Assembly: GCA_942486035.1 (NCBI GenBank)
Contig: CALNXK010000180.1
Location: 725,001-789,000, forward strand
Direction: 5' to 3'
DNA from: Porites lobata
Lineage: Eukaryota > Cnidaria > Anthozoa > Scleractinia > Poritidae
DNA: 64,000 nucleotides
Shown: one piece after another, positions 42,231-55,442 of the stretch
Numbering within the stretch: position 1 is the stretch's first letter
Layout of the letters: each line of letters begins with the position of its first letter
Notes under the pieces: model-generated
The model's database searches: none
Told to the model about the DNA's origin: nothing
Seen by the model: the letters and a program-made list of their open reading frames with translations, nothing else
Translations under genes and position numbers: made by a program

Positions 42231-42565
42231 TGTGAAGAGAGATTTTTTAAGTAAAAAGAACTCGGATCCTTAAATCGATCGTGTTTTAGCTAGCCAATTG
42301 CAGTTTTCATATTCTGTGTTAGTTTGGATGATTCAGTGGATTTAGTCTCTCCGCTCCCTCTTGGCTTACAGGCGGCTCGCCCAAGTTTAAGAGGTGAAGA
42401 GAGATTTTTTTCAAGGGTAGAAAACTCGTAGCTTGAATGGATCATGTTTTACTATCTAGCCAATTGCAGTTTTCATGCGCTATGTTAGTTTGGATAATTC
42501 AGTAAATTTTTCTCTCCTCTCCCTCTTAGCTTACAAGTGGCACGCCGAAGTTTAAAGACATTTCC
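42231..42565. repeat. About 165-bp imperfect tandem duplication
   Basis: GAAGAGAGATTTTTT starts both units (42233 and 42398). Both continue with CCAATTGCAGTTTTCAT, a TAGTTTGGAT-ATTCAGT stretch and a CTCCCTCTT-GCTTACA stretch. Confidence 0.7.
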
Positions 42566-42700
42566 AATAAGAAATTGATCTAAAAATTGATCGTGAAGTT
42601 CGTGAAACTAAACTAAACGTAAATTTATACAACGATGTAATGAACTATACAGAGCACCAATCTATGTTAATTTTATTAATTTTACGTATCTGTTTTAACA

Positions 42701-42905
42701 CAAGGGCGTGACGTCAATAGGAGGTCACACACGTCCCGATTGTAACGCTAGGTATGACGTCAGAATAAAATTGGTTGAAACGTGACTTTTCGTGTGTCTT
42801 ACATGACGGGGGAATGTTGGGAGACTTTTCGTGATGGCTTTACGTGTAGTACTAGCCCCCATGAAATCCTGGACGCTGATTGGTCGAGGGTTAATTAATT
42901 CAGTC
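42701..42905. promoter_or_regulatory. Promoter-like flank left of block B
   Basis: In reverse complement this carries a CACGTG box, CGACCAATCAGCGTC (CCAAT box), a TGACGTCA box and GGGACGTGTGTGAC followed by GTCACGCCC. The same set of words occurs right of block B (57501-57775) and, in part, in the shared promoters at 60210-60478 and 62587-62816. Its transcriptional role is inference from motif content only. Confidence 0.4.
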
Positions 42906-43260
42906 ACGTGTTTGAAATACTTAACGAAGCTTGTATCAGAAAAAATGCTAATAGAATTTGGTGGTTATTTTCGCAGGTGTAACTTTGTCGAAGTCCTGAA
43001 GTAACAGCCAAGTAAAGTGGGTGACCAACAACGCCATTGCCAAGATCTGTTACAGCTAAACACTTAAGAAGAATCTGCGTTAAGGAAGGAATAGACGAAG
43101 CCTTCTTTAGCCCGAAAATTATACTCAAGTTTCCCAGAACTGCGGTGAAAGAGAACAAGCCATTTAATACTAGCATCATCTTAAACAGTGTGTCCAATTC
43201 TTCAGGTCTTTCGAAATACTTTTCCAGAACAACATTGCACAATTTTAAAGAACTATCCAT
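42904..43260 (-). pseudogene. Truncated type 1 receptor (block B)
   Basis: N-terminal third of a class A GPCR from the ATG at 43260: helices 1-2 and the start of helix 3, matching the gene at 788-1720. The frame runs out shortly after the duplication edge near 42930, with a stop a few codons into foreign sequence. It has no DRF motif and no helices 4-7. This edge is the left limit of block B. Confidence 0.88.
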
Positions 43261-45419
43261 TTTTAAATTAACTGCGCGTCTTGCCCTCAAAGAAGATGTT
43301 CAGGCCAGATCAAAGTGCGACACGCTTTCTTCAGCTCTTTCTTTGCGCTTTGTCCGCAAAATTTGGCGTTAATGTCAATTGCTGAAATCTTATATAAAGG
43401 CTACATTGCGGCTGATTTAATTTACTTGTTTACATAGCAATGGGGCTGTAATATCAGTGAAGAAGTGCTTTACAGCAATAATAGTGATTGCATTATGATA
43501 AGTTCTTAATAGGGAGCTGGAATACAAAATGAAAAATTGAAATTGAAATTCGTATATCCTGTGGCTTGTTGACTAGTTTTAAGATAATAGAAAGAAGTAA
43601 CAAGGGTCTGCAACCATAGGAGAGGAATAGCAAGGTGGTGAATCTGTATTATTTTCGTAACGCTGTGAATCATAACACTGAATTAATACGAATTGAAACG
43701 TACGTTCAATCTTCTTTGTGTCGCGAATTTATATTATTAAGTTCAAGTTAACTGTGAGATTTTATCTGTCACTTTATTTGTTGCTGTCGTGAATTTAATA
43801 ACTTGCAAAATTTATTAACCGGCCGGCATGTTCATCCTCTCAATTTCATTAGCAACGCGCATTACAAACCAAAGCTATCAAAATGGTCATTTTCAGTGAG
43901 AGATTTCACAATAGGCAATTGATTGAGAATTTCTCCCCAATGGCTTCATTATTTCAGTCCTTCTTTTGATAAATTTATTTATTTTTAACTTAGTAGAAAG
44001 TTTCTTTTTTCAAGCCAACCTGCTGTTATTTTATTTGTTTGAGCTATTCTTATTAAGACGACAATTCTCTTTTCATTCTGTCGAGACCTAATTTCATCTA
44101 ACCATTCTTTAGTTTGCAGCAACAAAAAGAAAACTCACCGTGTACACAACTAAAAAAGACAAAGCCCGGCGCGGAATGCATATAACCTTTTTAAACTAAC
44201 TGACAATTGAAAGACTAGAAAGTTAATTTGAGGTTGAGTCCATTGGCCATGGGACGAAAGCAGTTTAAGGCACTGCTCTATTTCCTCTTCAACTTCAAAT
44301 GAAATTAAAATGCCGTACATTCAAGATGTAAGGCCACAAAGGCCGATTAGATAAAAACTGCCCAAAGTCACGCCACGTGGCTAAAACAGCCGGATGAACT
44401 ATAGTCTCAAAGTACATGCAAATAGCGGTGAAGTTTGTTTATTGCTAACATTCCGAGAACGTTTTTATAAAGCAAAATAGACACAGAATAGCACTGTAAG
44501 ATGGTCGCCATGTTGTTTACTAGGGCGGCAGACTCGCGGCTGTGGCCGCACCTGACTGTAGTTAAAGTGAGCTTAAGACATGCTAAATCTCGGTCGATTT
44601 TGCCAAAAGGTCCATTTTCAAATCGCAGTGGATAAACATCAATGTAATCGATGCCAAAAAAAGGCATATTTATTCAACTTACTTGGTTTAACTGATTAGT
44701 TTTCTCAAGAGAGAATGAGCTTGCAACTTATGAGCAAGCTGGCGGTGGTAAGAGGAATTCGCCAAATTTTTTTCAAAACCAACGCTCTTAACTCACAAGT
44801 ATAACAACACGATTAACAACAACCTTAAATAATATAATCTCATCCCCATGTGCCGCACGGCGCTGTCAGCTATACCTATAAAGGTAAATAGTGTGGAACT
44901 CAGTACCACCAGAGATCCGCAATTCGTCACGCTTAGACTGACATTTGAAGGTAGCCGGCTTGAAAAGTTATTTTCTCGCTAATCTTCTTAGCAATGAGGT
45001 ATAGTAGGGTTCCGAAAGTAGCAGCATCCGTCACTATGAGCGCTCGTTCGAATGGGACTTAAAGAAACGACAGGCTCTAGGAATGAGACGTCCAAGGTCT
45101 ATGGTGTATTTCCGTTTGCGGCAATTTACCCGAACTATCAGAAATCAAGTTTCCTTCTGCTTAATGTGGGTGGCCAGGATTCTTGAGTGTTGAGTTTAGG
45201 TTACGTTCCCCTGATGTCCCACGCAATAATAACTGAACTCCAAGGTGTTCTACCACAATGACAGAGCGCGTAGCGCCGAGAAGCCAAGACATGCGCATGA
45301 ATGCACAGTTCTGTTGTTTTAGAACAAACTGTGTATTTTTTTGTCCACTGAGGTGGAAGATCAGGTCACCCCCTTTTCCACTTTAGTGACCTGCTCTTCC
45401 AGTTATTGAAAATAATATA
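43261..45419. other. Spacer of block B, no gene
   Basis: Counterpart of 1721-4630 without the MITE and the second 178-bp unit. No coding frame conserved between the copies. Confidence 0.45.
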
Positions 45420-46006
45420 CAGTCGAACCTCCACTAACGCCGGCCACGTCTCCACAACGACCACCTGTTTACAACGGTCACTCTTTTATTGTCCCGGAGG
45501 TCAGTCCATACATTGACTCTTGTTTAACCCTCTTCACAACGGCAACGGCCACTACAGCGCGTCCTCAAATGCCAAAATAACCTCTAGACAAACGGCCAGT
45601 TTTTTCAGCGACTGAGGTACGGAATGGTTACGTAATTTGATCTGTATGGCGCGTTGATGATCGTGACAATCGTTTTGATTGTGTTCCATTTAATAATGCT
45701 ACAGTAAGTAAAAATTGTCTACAAAACTTATAGCAAATGTTGCGAGCCTTGCTTATTTGGTCATGTAAACGTTTTGATTCGAAAAATCATTTGTAAATTT
45801 TTTTGTGTCTGATTTTAGCTCTATATATCAAAGTTTTTATGATTGGATTACCCTTGTGGGATGTCGAACTTGGCACAATTAACGGGTTGTGACTCGGACC
45901 CTAAAAAGACTTTCATATTAAACCATTAGCTCCGCATAACGGCCACCTCTCCAAAACAGCAACTTTATTCTGTCCCCAAGTTGGCCCTAGTAGAGAGGTT
46001 CGACAG
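45420..46006. mobile_element. Tc1/mariner-like non-autonomous element (block B copy)
   Basis: Same element as 4631-5223, ends CAGTCGAACC and GGTTCGACAG. The left TA is kept while the right flank now reads CA. Internal differences include a short loss near 45510. Confidence 0.7.
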
Positions 46007-46303
46007 CAGATACTTTTGGTCTGTGCAAAACAATGAGCTACATCAAGATCACGTGATTTAGCTTCCTGGTGAGACCGTGTAAGCATTGCTTGATTGGCCC
46101 CTTTTGACGCTCTTGATCAATATTAGATCTCAATCGGATGAAAAAAATTCTTGATTGAGGTGGAAGCCAGCGTAAGTACTCTAGAGTTGAGAAAAAATTC
46201 TTGAGTAAATAAAAAAACCTTTGGTGTTTGCGAAAGTAAAAACCAAATGTTTTTGACTAGATGCTAAAAACTCTTCACTAACAATGAAATATTTTCACAG
46301 GTC

Positions 46304-46307
46304 TTAA
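46304..46307. other. Empty TTAA site of the 16-kb insertion
   Basis: Single TTAA between flanks that match 5500-5520 on the left and 21522-21560 on the right; it shows the unoccupied state of the target. Confidence 0.9.
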
Positions 46308-47625
46308 CAGCTATCACAATGGCATACACTAAGTGTTAGTTTAATTCCAACAAGACATTTTACGAAGGCAGCAATGGTATCAATTCCCGGGTATGCATAA
46401 TGAATATTCTTAAATGTAGTTTCTGCTTAATAGGAAAGTAACACTAATTAGCAGGAATCATTGATAACAATACTAAAAATACGAGCAAAACAAATCGAAA
46501 AGATCGGCCATTTTCCAGGGGCGTCCAAAGACAGTTATTGGCGAAACATGATTATAAAACGAGGCCTACTCTTTTTGAAGGTACTGGCAAAAGAAAAGCT
46601 ATTTCCCACTACCTGGGGAAGAAGTCCAGCTTCCAGCTTAATAAGATGGGTAATTAAAACACCCGCCTCTTGTCCCCTCTTGAACTCGATCCGTGACCGC
46701 ATAATAAAAGCGTTTTTAAAGCAATTTACGGCCGAATCCCCACTGAATCGCCATCTCTTACACCAACCCTTGGACGGACACAAAACTGCTAAAAAATTAA
46801 ACTGGCTTAACTCTCCTGCGATTTAGTCAGCGGTCGTCACTTTGCCCGTCAACAGTGGTCTTTTCTAGTCTCCTTCAGTTTTCTTTCTTAGTCTTTCCAT
46901 CCAACCACCTGTACTTGAAATTCTAGAAATAGTTAGTAATTAATTCCCATCCGAAGATCTTCAACCAGCTGAATTTTGACTGCCAAAAAGAGTGATATTT
47001 GGCGCGGAACTCTACCTGCTTCTAATTTTTTTTTTTAAAGGAGGAATGATACCACTATCATGTAATTTTTTTTCAGGGCACAACTTCTGCAACTCACAAA
47101 ACAAAAATAGCAAAGACGATTTTCTAAGGAAGGCTATAAACAAATATAAATAATGCGCTTTTATTAAAAAGGAGAACTTGACAGCTAATTAGAATACTTT
47201 TGGCAAGCTGATAAATTACTTGTCATTGGATGAACGAACGTTCCGTCAAAGTTAAAAAAAAGCATATCTTTTGCCGTATAAGAACTAAGCATGAAACTGA
47301 GATGTCTGTCTCCTCTTTTTTTGCTAGTCTAACGTGCGCGTACCTTCAATGTAAATTACATTTTCTCAACTGTTTATTGAAACAGGATTACTTACAACTA
47401 GTAATCAGGAGATATAAATTTAAAAAAGAAAAAAAGCATGTTTAATAATTATAATTTGTTTTTGCGAGCAAAGAGGTCCTCTGACCTTTGCTGGGTTAAG
47501 TTATAAATTTTATTAAACGTTTATGTCAGCTGATTTGATTTTAACTTCATACGGACGCGCTCAGGACCCTATTCGCTTAATTAAATGCCGGAAAGAAACG
47601 TAAACTTTTCTGCATGTTCCCTCGA
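46308..47625. other. Spacer of block B, no gene
   Basis: Counterpart of 21522-22828. Nothing beyond short, unsupported frames. Confidence 0.4.
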
Positions 47626-48561
47626 TTACACATCTTCAGCTTTCCAAAAAATGAACTTTTGGAAATCATTCTTAACAATCTGTCGAACTTCTTTCATTTT
47701 CCAACCGAAAACGACTGGATTTAACGATGAATTGAGCAGCACTAGAACTGTTGTAAATTGTATGGCTCCCTTTACAGCTGCATTCGGCTGAGGACTCACT
47801 AGCAACAGAGTTAAGGTGATTAAATACGGACAATAACACAGTAAGAATACAACATATACGTAAAAGGTTTTGATGGCTAAGTTCTTGATTCGGGCCATGC
47901 TTGTGAAACTTGACAGATGCATTGCCACTTGCGCCTGGCTGTTTACGCTTGCTGCGTGTTGACGAGCGACGAGAAAAAGTTTAATGTATATGATACTGAG
48001 CAAAACCGTGGAGCAGTAAGCAACAATAAGCAAAACCACTTCTCCAACTTTAAAATACCAGAAGACACATATGAAAATGGTAGCCAGGGAAAAAGTCCAC
48101 GACGCAAGTACCACGGTGATTATTCGCTTTGTAGTGACTAGTTCATTGTATCTAAGATGCAAATAAATTGCAAGAAATCTATCCACTCCGATGAAAGTCA
48201 CCACCATGAATGAGCAACCAGTTAACGAAGCTTGTATCAGGAAAAATGCTAGCAAAGTTTCATGAACGTTCTCGCAGCTATAATTTTGCCGAACTTTTGA
48301 AATTACGGCGATGTAGAGTGGATGACCTAGTACCCCAGTGGTGAGGTCTGTTATCGCCAAGCACCAAAGCAGAGTTCTTGTTGACGAAGGAATAGATGAA
48401 GTTTTTCTCAGCGCAGAAATTAGGCTCGCGTTTCCAAAAACCGCGGTCACCGAGAGAAAACCATTAAGGACACACATTACAATATATAGAGGGTAAACTT
48501 CCTCAGGTTTTCCATAGTACTTCATCAAAACCTCATTGCAAAGTTTGAGTGATGCTGCCAT
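47626..48561 (-). CDS. Class A GPCR, orphan (type 2, block B)
   Basis: Intact 311-aa receptor, differing from 22829-23764 at three residues only. All landmarks (GN, TDL, DRF, CYCPY, NSSLNPVVF) are kept and the frame is open from ATG 48561. That both copies stay intact with so few changes means a very recent duplication, gene conversion, or two alleles placed in tandem by the assembler. Confidence 0.9.
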   Translation of the reverse strand: MAASLKLCNEVLMKYYGKPEEVYPLYIVMCVLNGFLSVTAVFGNASLISALRKTSSIPSSTRTLLWCLAITDLTTGVLGHPLYIAVISKVRQNYSCENVHETLLAFFLIQASLTGCSFMVVTFIGVDRFLAIYLHLRYNELVTTKRIITVVLASWTFSLATIFICVFWYFKVGEVVLLIVAYCSTVLLSIIYIKLFLVARQHAASVNSQAQVAMHLSSFTSMARIKNLAIKTFYVYVVFLLCYCPYLITLTLLLVSPQPNAAVKGAIQFTTVLVLLNSSLNPVVFGWKMKEVRQIVKNDFQKFIFWKAEDV

Positions 48562-49850
48562 TTTAACTTCTGCATACGCAGCATCCCCTGACTTACAAGT
48601 TGGTGATCTTGCGCGTCAAGTAGTTTTTACGCGGTTGACGTTCTGAAGGTAATTTGTACAAGGAGAATAAAAAACTTTCTTAATTTTCTTATTTTACGTA
48701 AGCGCATGAAATTAGCACCTTTAGTCGTCATTTGACTGACAAATTAGCTCACCGATATAATTTTTCCAATAGCTTGATTCTCTAATAGTAAAACAAATAC
48801 AGTCCTCTTGAACAATTAATATTGATAAAGTTAAAAGAGTCCAGAATAAATATTGTACGAAAGTTATGTAATGTCAGTTTCATTTCTATTAAGACAATCA
48901 TATCGTATTTCTTGGAGAGAGCAACGAGATGGAAGTGCTTGACAATCCTGGAATTGGTAATTTTGTTTTTTCTTTGAGGTTGACTGCTAAAAGGCACTGA
49001 AACAAAGTCAGCGCCAACTTTGTGGCTTGCTTAGCCTCCAGGCAGAAACCACTAAAAATTTAAATGAATGTATGTACGTGGCATAATTTGAATTGTCGGG
49101 TTTTTTTAATTTTATACCAAAACAACAATCCTCTATTTTTCATAACGTAAGCTGAATTATAAATTTTTTTTAGCTAAAACTGCCTGAAGGTACTTTACTA
49201 CTTATCTAACATCTCAGTCGCTGATCATTTGGCGTCATTACTGAGTACAAAGAAAAAAGCAGTTGGTCTGAGTCTAAAACGACATGTTATTATTACTGAC
49301 CAGGCGAATGGCCCAAGGTGAAAAATAGAGGAAATAAATCACCCAAATAGGAATTAGTTAAAAGATGATACCGACAAAACCGTCAATTAAATAACATTAA
49401 ACCAACAGAATTAAACATTTTAAACTATGGGCTAACTTCTCACTTTTCTCCTGTCATATTAAATGGGAGATAATTCCGCTACAATGTTATTTAGCGTTGC
49501 TTAATGATTAAAAGCAAGTGGCGGCGAGCATCTCGTGATGGAAAACAAGTAAAAAAAATTTGGCAAATTAAATAATTCTATCTACTCAATCGGCTTCTAC
49601 TTAGCTTTTCGGCCTTTGTTTTCATTGTATTTTCCAGTAAGTTAAGGTGTGTTGTCAGAACTGGCCGGGGTAAACCGTTTCCTGATAATTTGCACAAATA
49701 AAAAAACCACATTACATCAAGTCCATAAATTGCCTCCTATGAATTGTCATTTTCAATCTTTATTAAAAGGCAATGAAGTACGATGAGCTTTTTCAACGAA
49801 GAAATCCAACACTTGCATACTATGTCGGTTAGATTTATCATATAAGTTAA
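48562..49850. other. Spacer of block B up to the foldback insertion
   Basis: Counterpart of 23765-25053. No gene seen. Ends in the left TTAA (49847-49850). Confidence 0.4.
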
Positions 49851-51477
49851 GGTGGCTCGATACAGTTTTTCAGGGCCAAGACCTCCCACGTTTGAGCATA
49901 AACTACGTCGCCATAAGCAAAGTTTTGGAAAAATTGCCACCACAGTTGTATAAGATAAAGATGAAAATTTGTTATGATCAGCGTTTCAACGGCATCGGAG
50001 TTGACATAGCAACGAAATGACACTATTACCTATTTTACTTGCAGCAGTATATCTCAACACTGGCAACTGTTCCTCCAAAATCGTTCACGGGAACTTTTTT
50101 CTTCAATAGCGGCCTCGATGTTCGTGAAGTTTAAGCGAAATCTGTAAGAGCGTTATCGAGATATTTTGGGATGAAGTTTTTGTGGTTAGAAACACAGTAA
50201 AAAATGGACAATATTGTTGTTTGGCCTTTATCTGTAGAAAATGAAGCGATTTTTATATGCAATTTAACCTCATAGTAGTTTCAATCTTTTTAAAAACGTG
50301 TGTGAAAGATCATGGAGATAGTTCCAGCCGATTTTTAGAAAGAAGGGTTTTATTAGCATGTATCGAAGCGCTCTTGTTAGTAGTTTTGTAAACATTTCAG
50401 TCTTCTTTAACAAATTAGCGAATAATTTTTAAACCGCTCGATAGATTTTTTTTAAAATTTAAGATTCTTGAGAATAACCTTTCTTTTATATGACCTTTTA
50501 GTTTCAAGATTATTGATACATTGTAAGACATTAAAATAAGGGCTAGAATTCGTTACTTTTTTATCGGACGTTTCGTTATTACAAGTGAAAGCCTCTCATT
50601 ATTCAAGGCATTGTCTCCAAGTTTCATTTTCACGTGAACAACTGTAACTAACAATGCATTTGACATATGCAAAAATCCTAGCTATTGTTATGCGCGAAAA
50701 TATGAAACTTGGAGACAATACCCTGAATAATGAGAAGCTCACATTTGTAAACACAAAATTTCTGCCAAAATATTGGCGAATTGTAGTCCTTATTTTACTG
50801 CCTTACAATATGTCAACAATCTTGAAACTAAAAGGTCATATAAAAGGAAGGTTAATCTCAAGAATCTTAATTCTTTAAAAAAATCCATCGAGCGGTTTAA
50901 ACATTATTCGCTAATTTGTTAAAGTAGACCAAAATGTTCAAAAACCGCTAACAAAAGCGCCTCGATACATACCAATCAAATCCTTCTTTCTAGCAATCGG
51001 CTGGAGCTATCTCCACGGTCTTTCACACACGTTTTTAAAAAGATTGAAACTACTATGAGGTGAAACTGCATGTCAAAAGCGCTTCATTTTCTACAGATAA
51101 CAGCCGTAAATCAAGAATATCCATTTTTTACCGTATTTCTAACCACCAAATCTTAATCCCAAAATATCTCGATAACGCTCTTACAGATTTCGCTTAAACT
51201 TCACGAACATCCAGGCGGCAATTGGAGGAAAAAGCTCCCGTGAATGATTTTGGAACAACAGTTCCCAGTGCCGAGAAATACTTCTGTAAGTAAAATAGGT
51301 AGTAGCGTCATTTCGTTGCTATGACAACTCCGATGTCATTGCCACCCTGATCATAACAAATTTTCATCTTTATCTAATACAACTGTGGTGGCAATTTTTC
51401 CAAAACTTTGTTTATGGCGACCTAGTTTATTCTCAAACTTGGGAGGTATTGGCCTTGAAAAACTGTATCGAGCCACC
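49851..51477. mobile_element. 1,627-bp foldback element with TTAA duplications
   Basis: Starts GGTGGCTCGATACAG and ends in its mirror image, flanked by TTAA (49847-49850, 51478-51481). Nearly the whole element is one inverted repeat: arm 1 about 49851-50625, a short loop near 50630-50695, arm 2 about 50700-51477. The arms are somewhat diverged. Block A keeps the empty site at 25050-25053. No ORF; presumably moved by a piggyBac- or Kolobok-type transposase in trans. Confidence 0.9.
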
Positions 51478-51481
51478 TTAA

Positions 51482-52113
51482 GTTCAGGCATATAGGAACT
51501 CCAAAACTCCTGCATTGGAACAGAGTTATATACTTCTGCTTGTATTTACTGTCATTTTATGGGCTTCTGTACCCATGATTTAAAGCATTTTTAAAGGAGA
51601 ATTTACGGTGGACGTTTTTGGTTATTTTTCTAGGTTTATTTAAGGCCCTAGAATCAGTCGCGATTTCGCAGCGCACGGTAACGAAGCAGTACTATATTAA
51701 AATCCTCTTAAGCCTCCCAATCACAGAATTGTCGTTTCCTTCAGTCCCTCACCCAAGTCCTTCGACACACTCCCAGTAGTTAAAATCATTAAATGCACGA
51801 AAGATACATTACTGAACTATCAAGAAAGATTGCAAATAAACACGAATAACTAGTTTTATTAAAACCGTACATGCAAGGCAGAAAAATGACAGCTAAATAA
51901 ATGAGGTCATAAATTGCCCTTGGCAAGCATTCCATGCTTGAAAGCCAATCCGTTTAAGTCCCAGACAAAATGCACTAAAAAACCTTTGATGCCTTATCAC
52001 TATCTGATGGATTTGAAAAAAAGAAAAAAACAACCTTCTATAGTTGTTAAAGCTAAAGGAGGCTCTCGACGACGAGCTACACACAGGTTTCCCGCCAGCA
52101 TTAATTTTTCTAC
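51482..52113. other. Spacer of block B, no gene
   Basis: Counterpart of 25054-25692. Short frames on both strands differ between copies in an A/G-rich stretch and are not coding. Confidence 0.4.
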
Positions 52114-53115
52114 TTAGGACCAAGCTAGACTAGTTGCGATTTTTTGATGTTTGTCTGCTGAACGTGTAACCCAAAGGAAGGCTTCATCTGATTTATGGAA
52201 AAAATAACTTTTAAAATAATTCTTAACGTTTTGACGAACTTCCCTCATTTTCCAACCAAACACCAGAGGGTTTAACGATGAATTGAGCATCATTAAAACT
52301 GTTGTAAGTTGAACAGCTCCCTTCATCGTTGTACTCGGCCGTGAACTAACAAACAACACAGTTAAGACGATTAAATAAGGACAATAACACAGCAAAAATA
52401 CAACATATACATAAAATGTTTTGATGGCCAAGTTTTTTCTCCGAGCCATGCTTGTGAAACTTGAGAAATGTATTGCCACCTGCATGCGCTTGGCTGTTTA
52501 TGCTTGCTGCGTGCTGACGAGCGACGGAAAAAAGTTTAATGTATATGATGCTAAGTAAAAGCGTACAGCTATAAACAAAAATTAGCAAAAGTGTCTCCCC
52601 AGCCTTAAAATACCAGAAGACAGAGATGATAGTGGTAGCTAGTCCGAAAATCCACGACGCAAGTACTACGGTGACCATTCGCTTTCGAGTTACTAGTTCG
52701 TTGTATCTAAGATGCAAGAAAATTGCCAGAAACCGATCCACTCCCATTAAAGTCACTGTTGTAAATGATGCAGAAAGTAACAAAACTTCTATCATGAAAA
52801 ATGAAAATAGTATTACATGGATATTCTCACAACTATACTCTTGCCGAATTCCTGACATGACAGCGATGTAAAGAGGATGGCCCAGGAAACCAGTGGCGAG
52901 ATCTGTTAGCGCTAAACACTGTAATAGAATTCGCGTTGACAAAGGAATTGATGAAGTTTTCTTTAACGCGAAGATTATACTTATATTTCCCAAAACCGAG
53001 GCAAAGAGAGAACGCCATTAAGAACACACATAACCAGATATAGTGGGTACACGTCCTCTGGTTTACCATAGAACTTCTTCAGAACTTCATTGCAAAGATT
53101 GAACGTTACTTCCAT
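52114..53115 (-). pseudogene. Class A GPCR type 3 (block B), two frameshifts
   Basis: Counterpart of the intact gene 25693-26691. Relative to that copy it has lost one T at about 53001 (start of helix 1) and gained four bases (a GCAT/ATGC duplication) at about 52482-52486 in intracellular loop 3. The ATG at 53115 therefore leads to early termination. The longest remaining pieces are 52993-52346 and 52485-52114 in different frames. All helix motifs can still be recognised, so the loss is recent. Confidence 0.88.
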
Positions 53116-55442
53116 TTTCTATCCGCTCCACGATGAATAGCAAGCACCTTGTTTCTGTCTTACAAAGAAAAGAAGTCCCATTACCCGCAGATGACATAGC
53201 TGAGACTTAATGAGAAAATTGGCACAAGGGGCAATATAATGTTTTTAGATTAGCACTTTTCGGCCGCTTTGGAGTGGCAATTAACGCACTTGTCTAATTG
53301 TTCAAATGTTTGATTCTAAGAACGTGAGCTCGACCCTTGAAGCACTTGACATGTCGCAAATGATCTGAAATGACTCCACAAAATGAATTATTTTACCGAA
53401 GTCTATGAAGAATAATAAGCTTACTTGTATCAGCATACAAGTGTTTCTATTTAGTTTTTTTCTCTTTGATCTAAGACTACAAATTGAACTAAATTACTTG
53501 GCCCAGTGGAACTAGTTGAATATCGCTTTAGTTCTCCTGTCCTTTTCATTATTTTTTTTTTATTACCAAAACATTATAAGTTACACATGTTCCAATAAAA
53601 AGCAACAATATCTAAACTGGGGGGCAATCAATACTGTAGCATGGAGCGAATCAAAATTTGGAATTCAGAAACAGTGCTTTTTTGTAACTGACAGGTAATA
53701 ATTCTCTCAAGAGGGATATTATGGTCAAATGATAATGACGCTGTGAATCGTAGCACCTGATATTAAAATAATTATTGCTGTCTTTTGGGCCTCTTGCTGC
53801 CTTGAATTATATCCCTCCTGAGCAAAACCCTGAATGCTTATTAGTATACCTGCAGGGAGCTGTGATGTTTTGTTGTTGTCGCGTGAGTTTTTCTGATATT
53901 GCTTCCCCCAAAAAGTTCGCTCCTGCAATTCTTAATTTAGTATTTACAAGGCTGACTGAACGGAAAGAAACAACTATTTTGATTTTTCTCCGGCTTCTTA
54001 GATTTATATTATATAGTGAACAAATCAGAACTTCCTTTTTTACGCTCTTCATTCATTCTAAGGGTTCTCTATCTAGTCTTGACTAGCAATAATGTTTTTA
54101 CTCACGAAATTATTGCTAGCATCGCAACACTTCACTGTAAAATATGTTTTCAGTTATTAATCAGGTATTTGTTAATATTAACTCAGACAAAAAAAAGGCG
54201 CAAAGCCCAGAACGTTCGGTTCTTATGCAAAATTAAACCACTGACATTTTATTATTCCAAAAAGCGAAAAATACGTTAAATGGTACTTCTACACTCGTTG
54301 CTCATCCACTTTCTTTTTTGATCATCAACAAAACCGACGAAAGACGTTTTATTAAACAGTTGGTTACGAATGACGAAAACGAAACATATGAACTGAGCGA
54401 AGCGTCTTGTGACAATCAGGCAATTTTTACCAAAGACAACACCAACCTTTTTTCTCTTTAATTCGAGGAAACATTTATTTTTTTCTCTCCTGATTTGCAA
54501 TATAATCCATTTTATGCTAACAAAGCAGTTCAAACAAACATAAAAAAAAAGTTTTAAATTTTAATATTAAAACCGTAAAAGCAAACTAGTATGACAGCCC
54601 AATGAATTACTTTTGGCAAGCAAAGCTTTTTCTAATTAACTAATAAAGATTCAACCTGCTGTATCGTTGCGGTATGATCTAAAAACCAGTGATGTTTTCT
54701 CTTTAGGTAAATTCTTTAGTTGGCCTCCTGTGAGATTAAAATGAATTTGTCAAACATTTTCTTGAATACAAAAGCATGTTAAGAAAAAAATAGAAACTGT
54801 CAATGAGTGAACTTTTGAAAGCTAAGTCAGCTAGTTCTTGAGTCGTTAATTTTTCATAATGTCATTGGAAGCAACCAGTTGAATCAGGGAAAATGGTTTT
54901 AGCCAGTCGTGAGAATTTGCCAGATTAAAAAGGAGTTTATAAGACAATGTTGTTCAACAACAAAATACCAGCAAAAATCCTATCTTTATCCTAAAGCCGA
55001 CAATAATACCGAATTCCGATCAAACCATTACTACACGTAATAATTTCATGCACATGTCGTTATTGAAGCGCGCTTGCCCCTAGATAGGGACACTCCCTAT
55101 GATGGCGGCCCATAAGGGGGTAGGGAGGGGGGTCCACCCTCAAAGGTTACCTTTTTCAAGCGTCAGGTATAATAAAGTAAAACAAACGAAATTGGCGATT
55201 CGGTGACGAATTTAAAAATATATTCAGTACTTTTTAGTTTTGGAGCAAATGAACTTGAAGTCAATTAAATTTAAGTTTTGAGTAATTTAAATTTAAATTT
55301 GGCGTTTGAAATGATATTTGCCTTCATAATCATATTTCGTAGTGCAATGGACAGGCACTCCAAACGTGAAGTGGTTTTCTTATACTCATTACCACTTGGT
55401 CAATTAATTAACATTTAATTTTAGAAAAAAAAATGGTCAGGG
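53116..55442. other. Spacer of block B, no gene
   Basis: Counterpart of 26692-29030, with small indels. Nothing called. Confidence 0.4.

Noticed and set aside
50654..50878. 74-aa frame in the centre of the foldback element as a transposase remnant
   Set aside because: Short, spans the loop of the hairpin and shows no DDE-type motif.
53725..54086. Frames of 67-103 aa repeated at 27250-27610
   Set aside because: Copies in A and B have different lengths and frames on both strands; no conserved protein.
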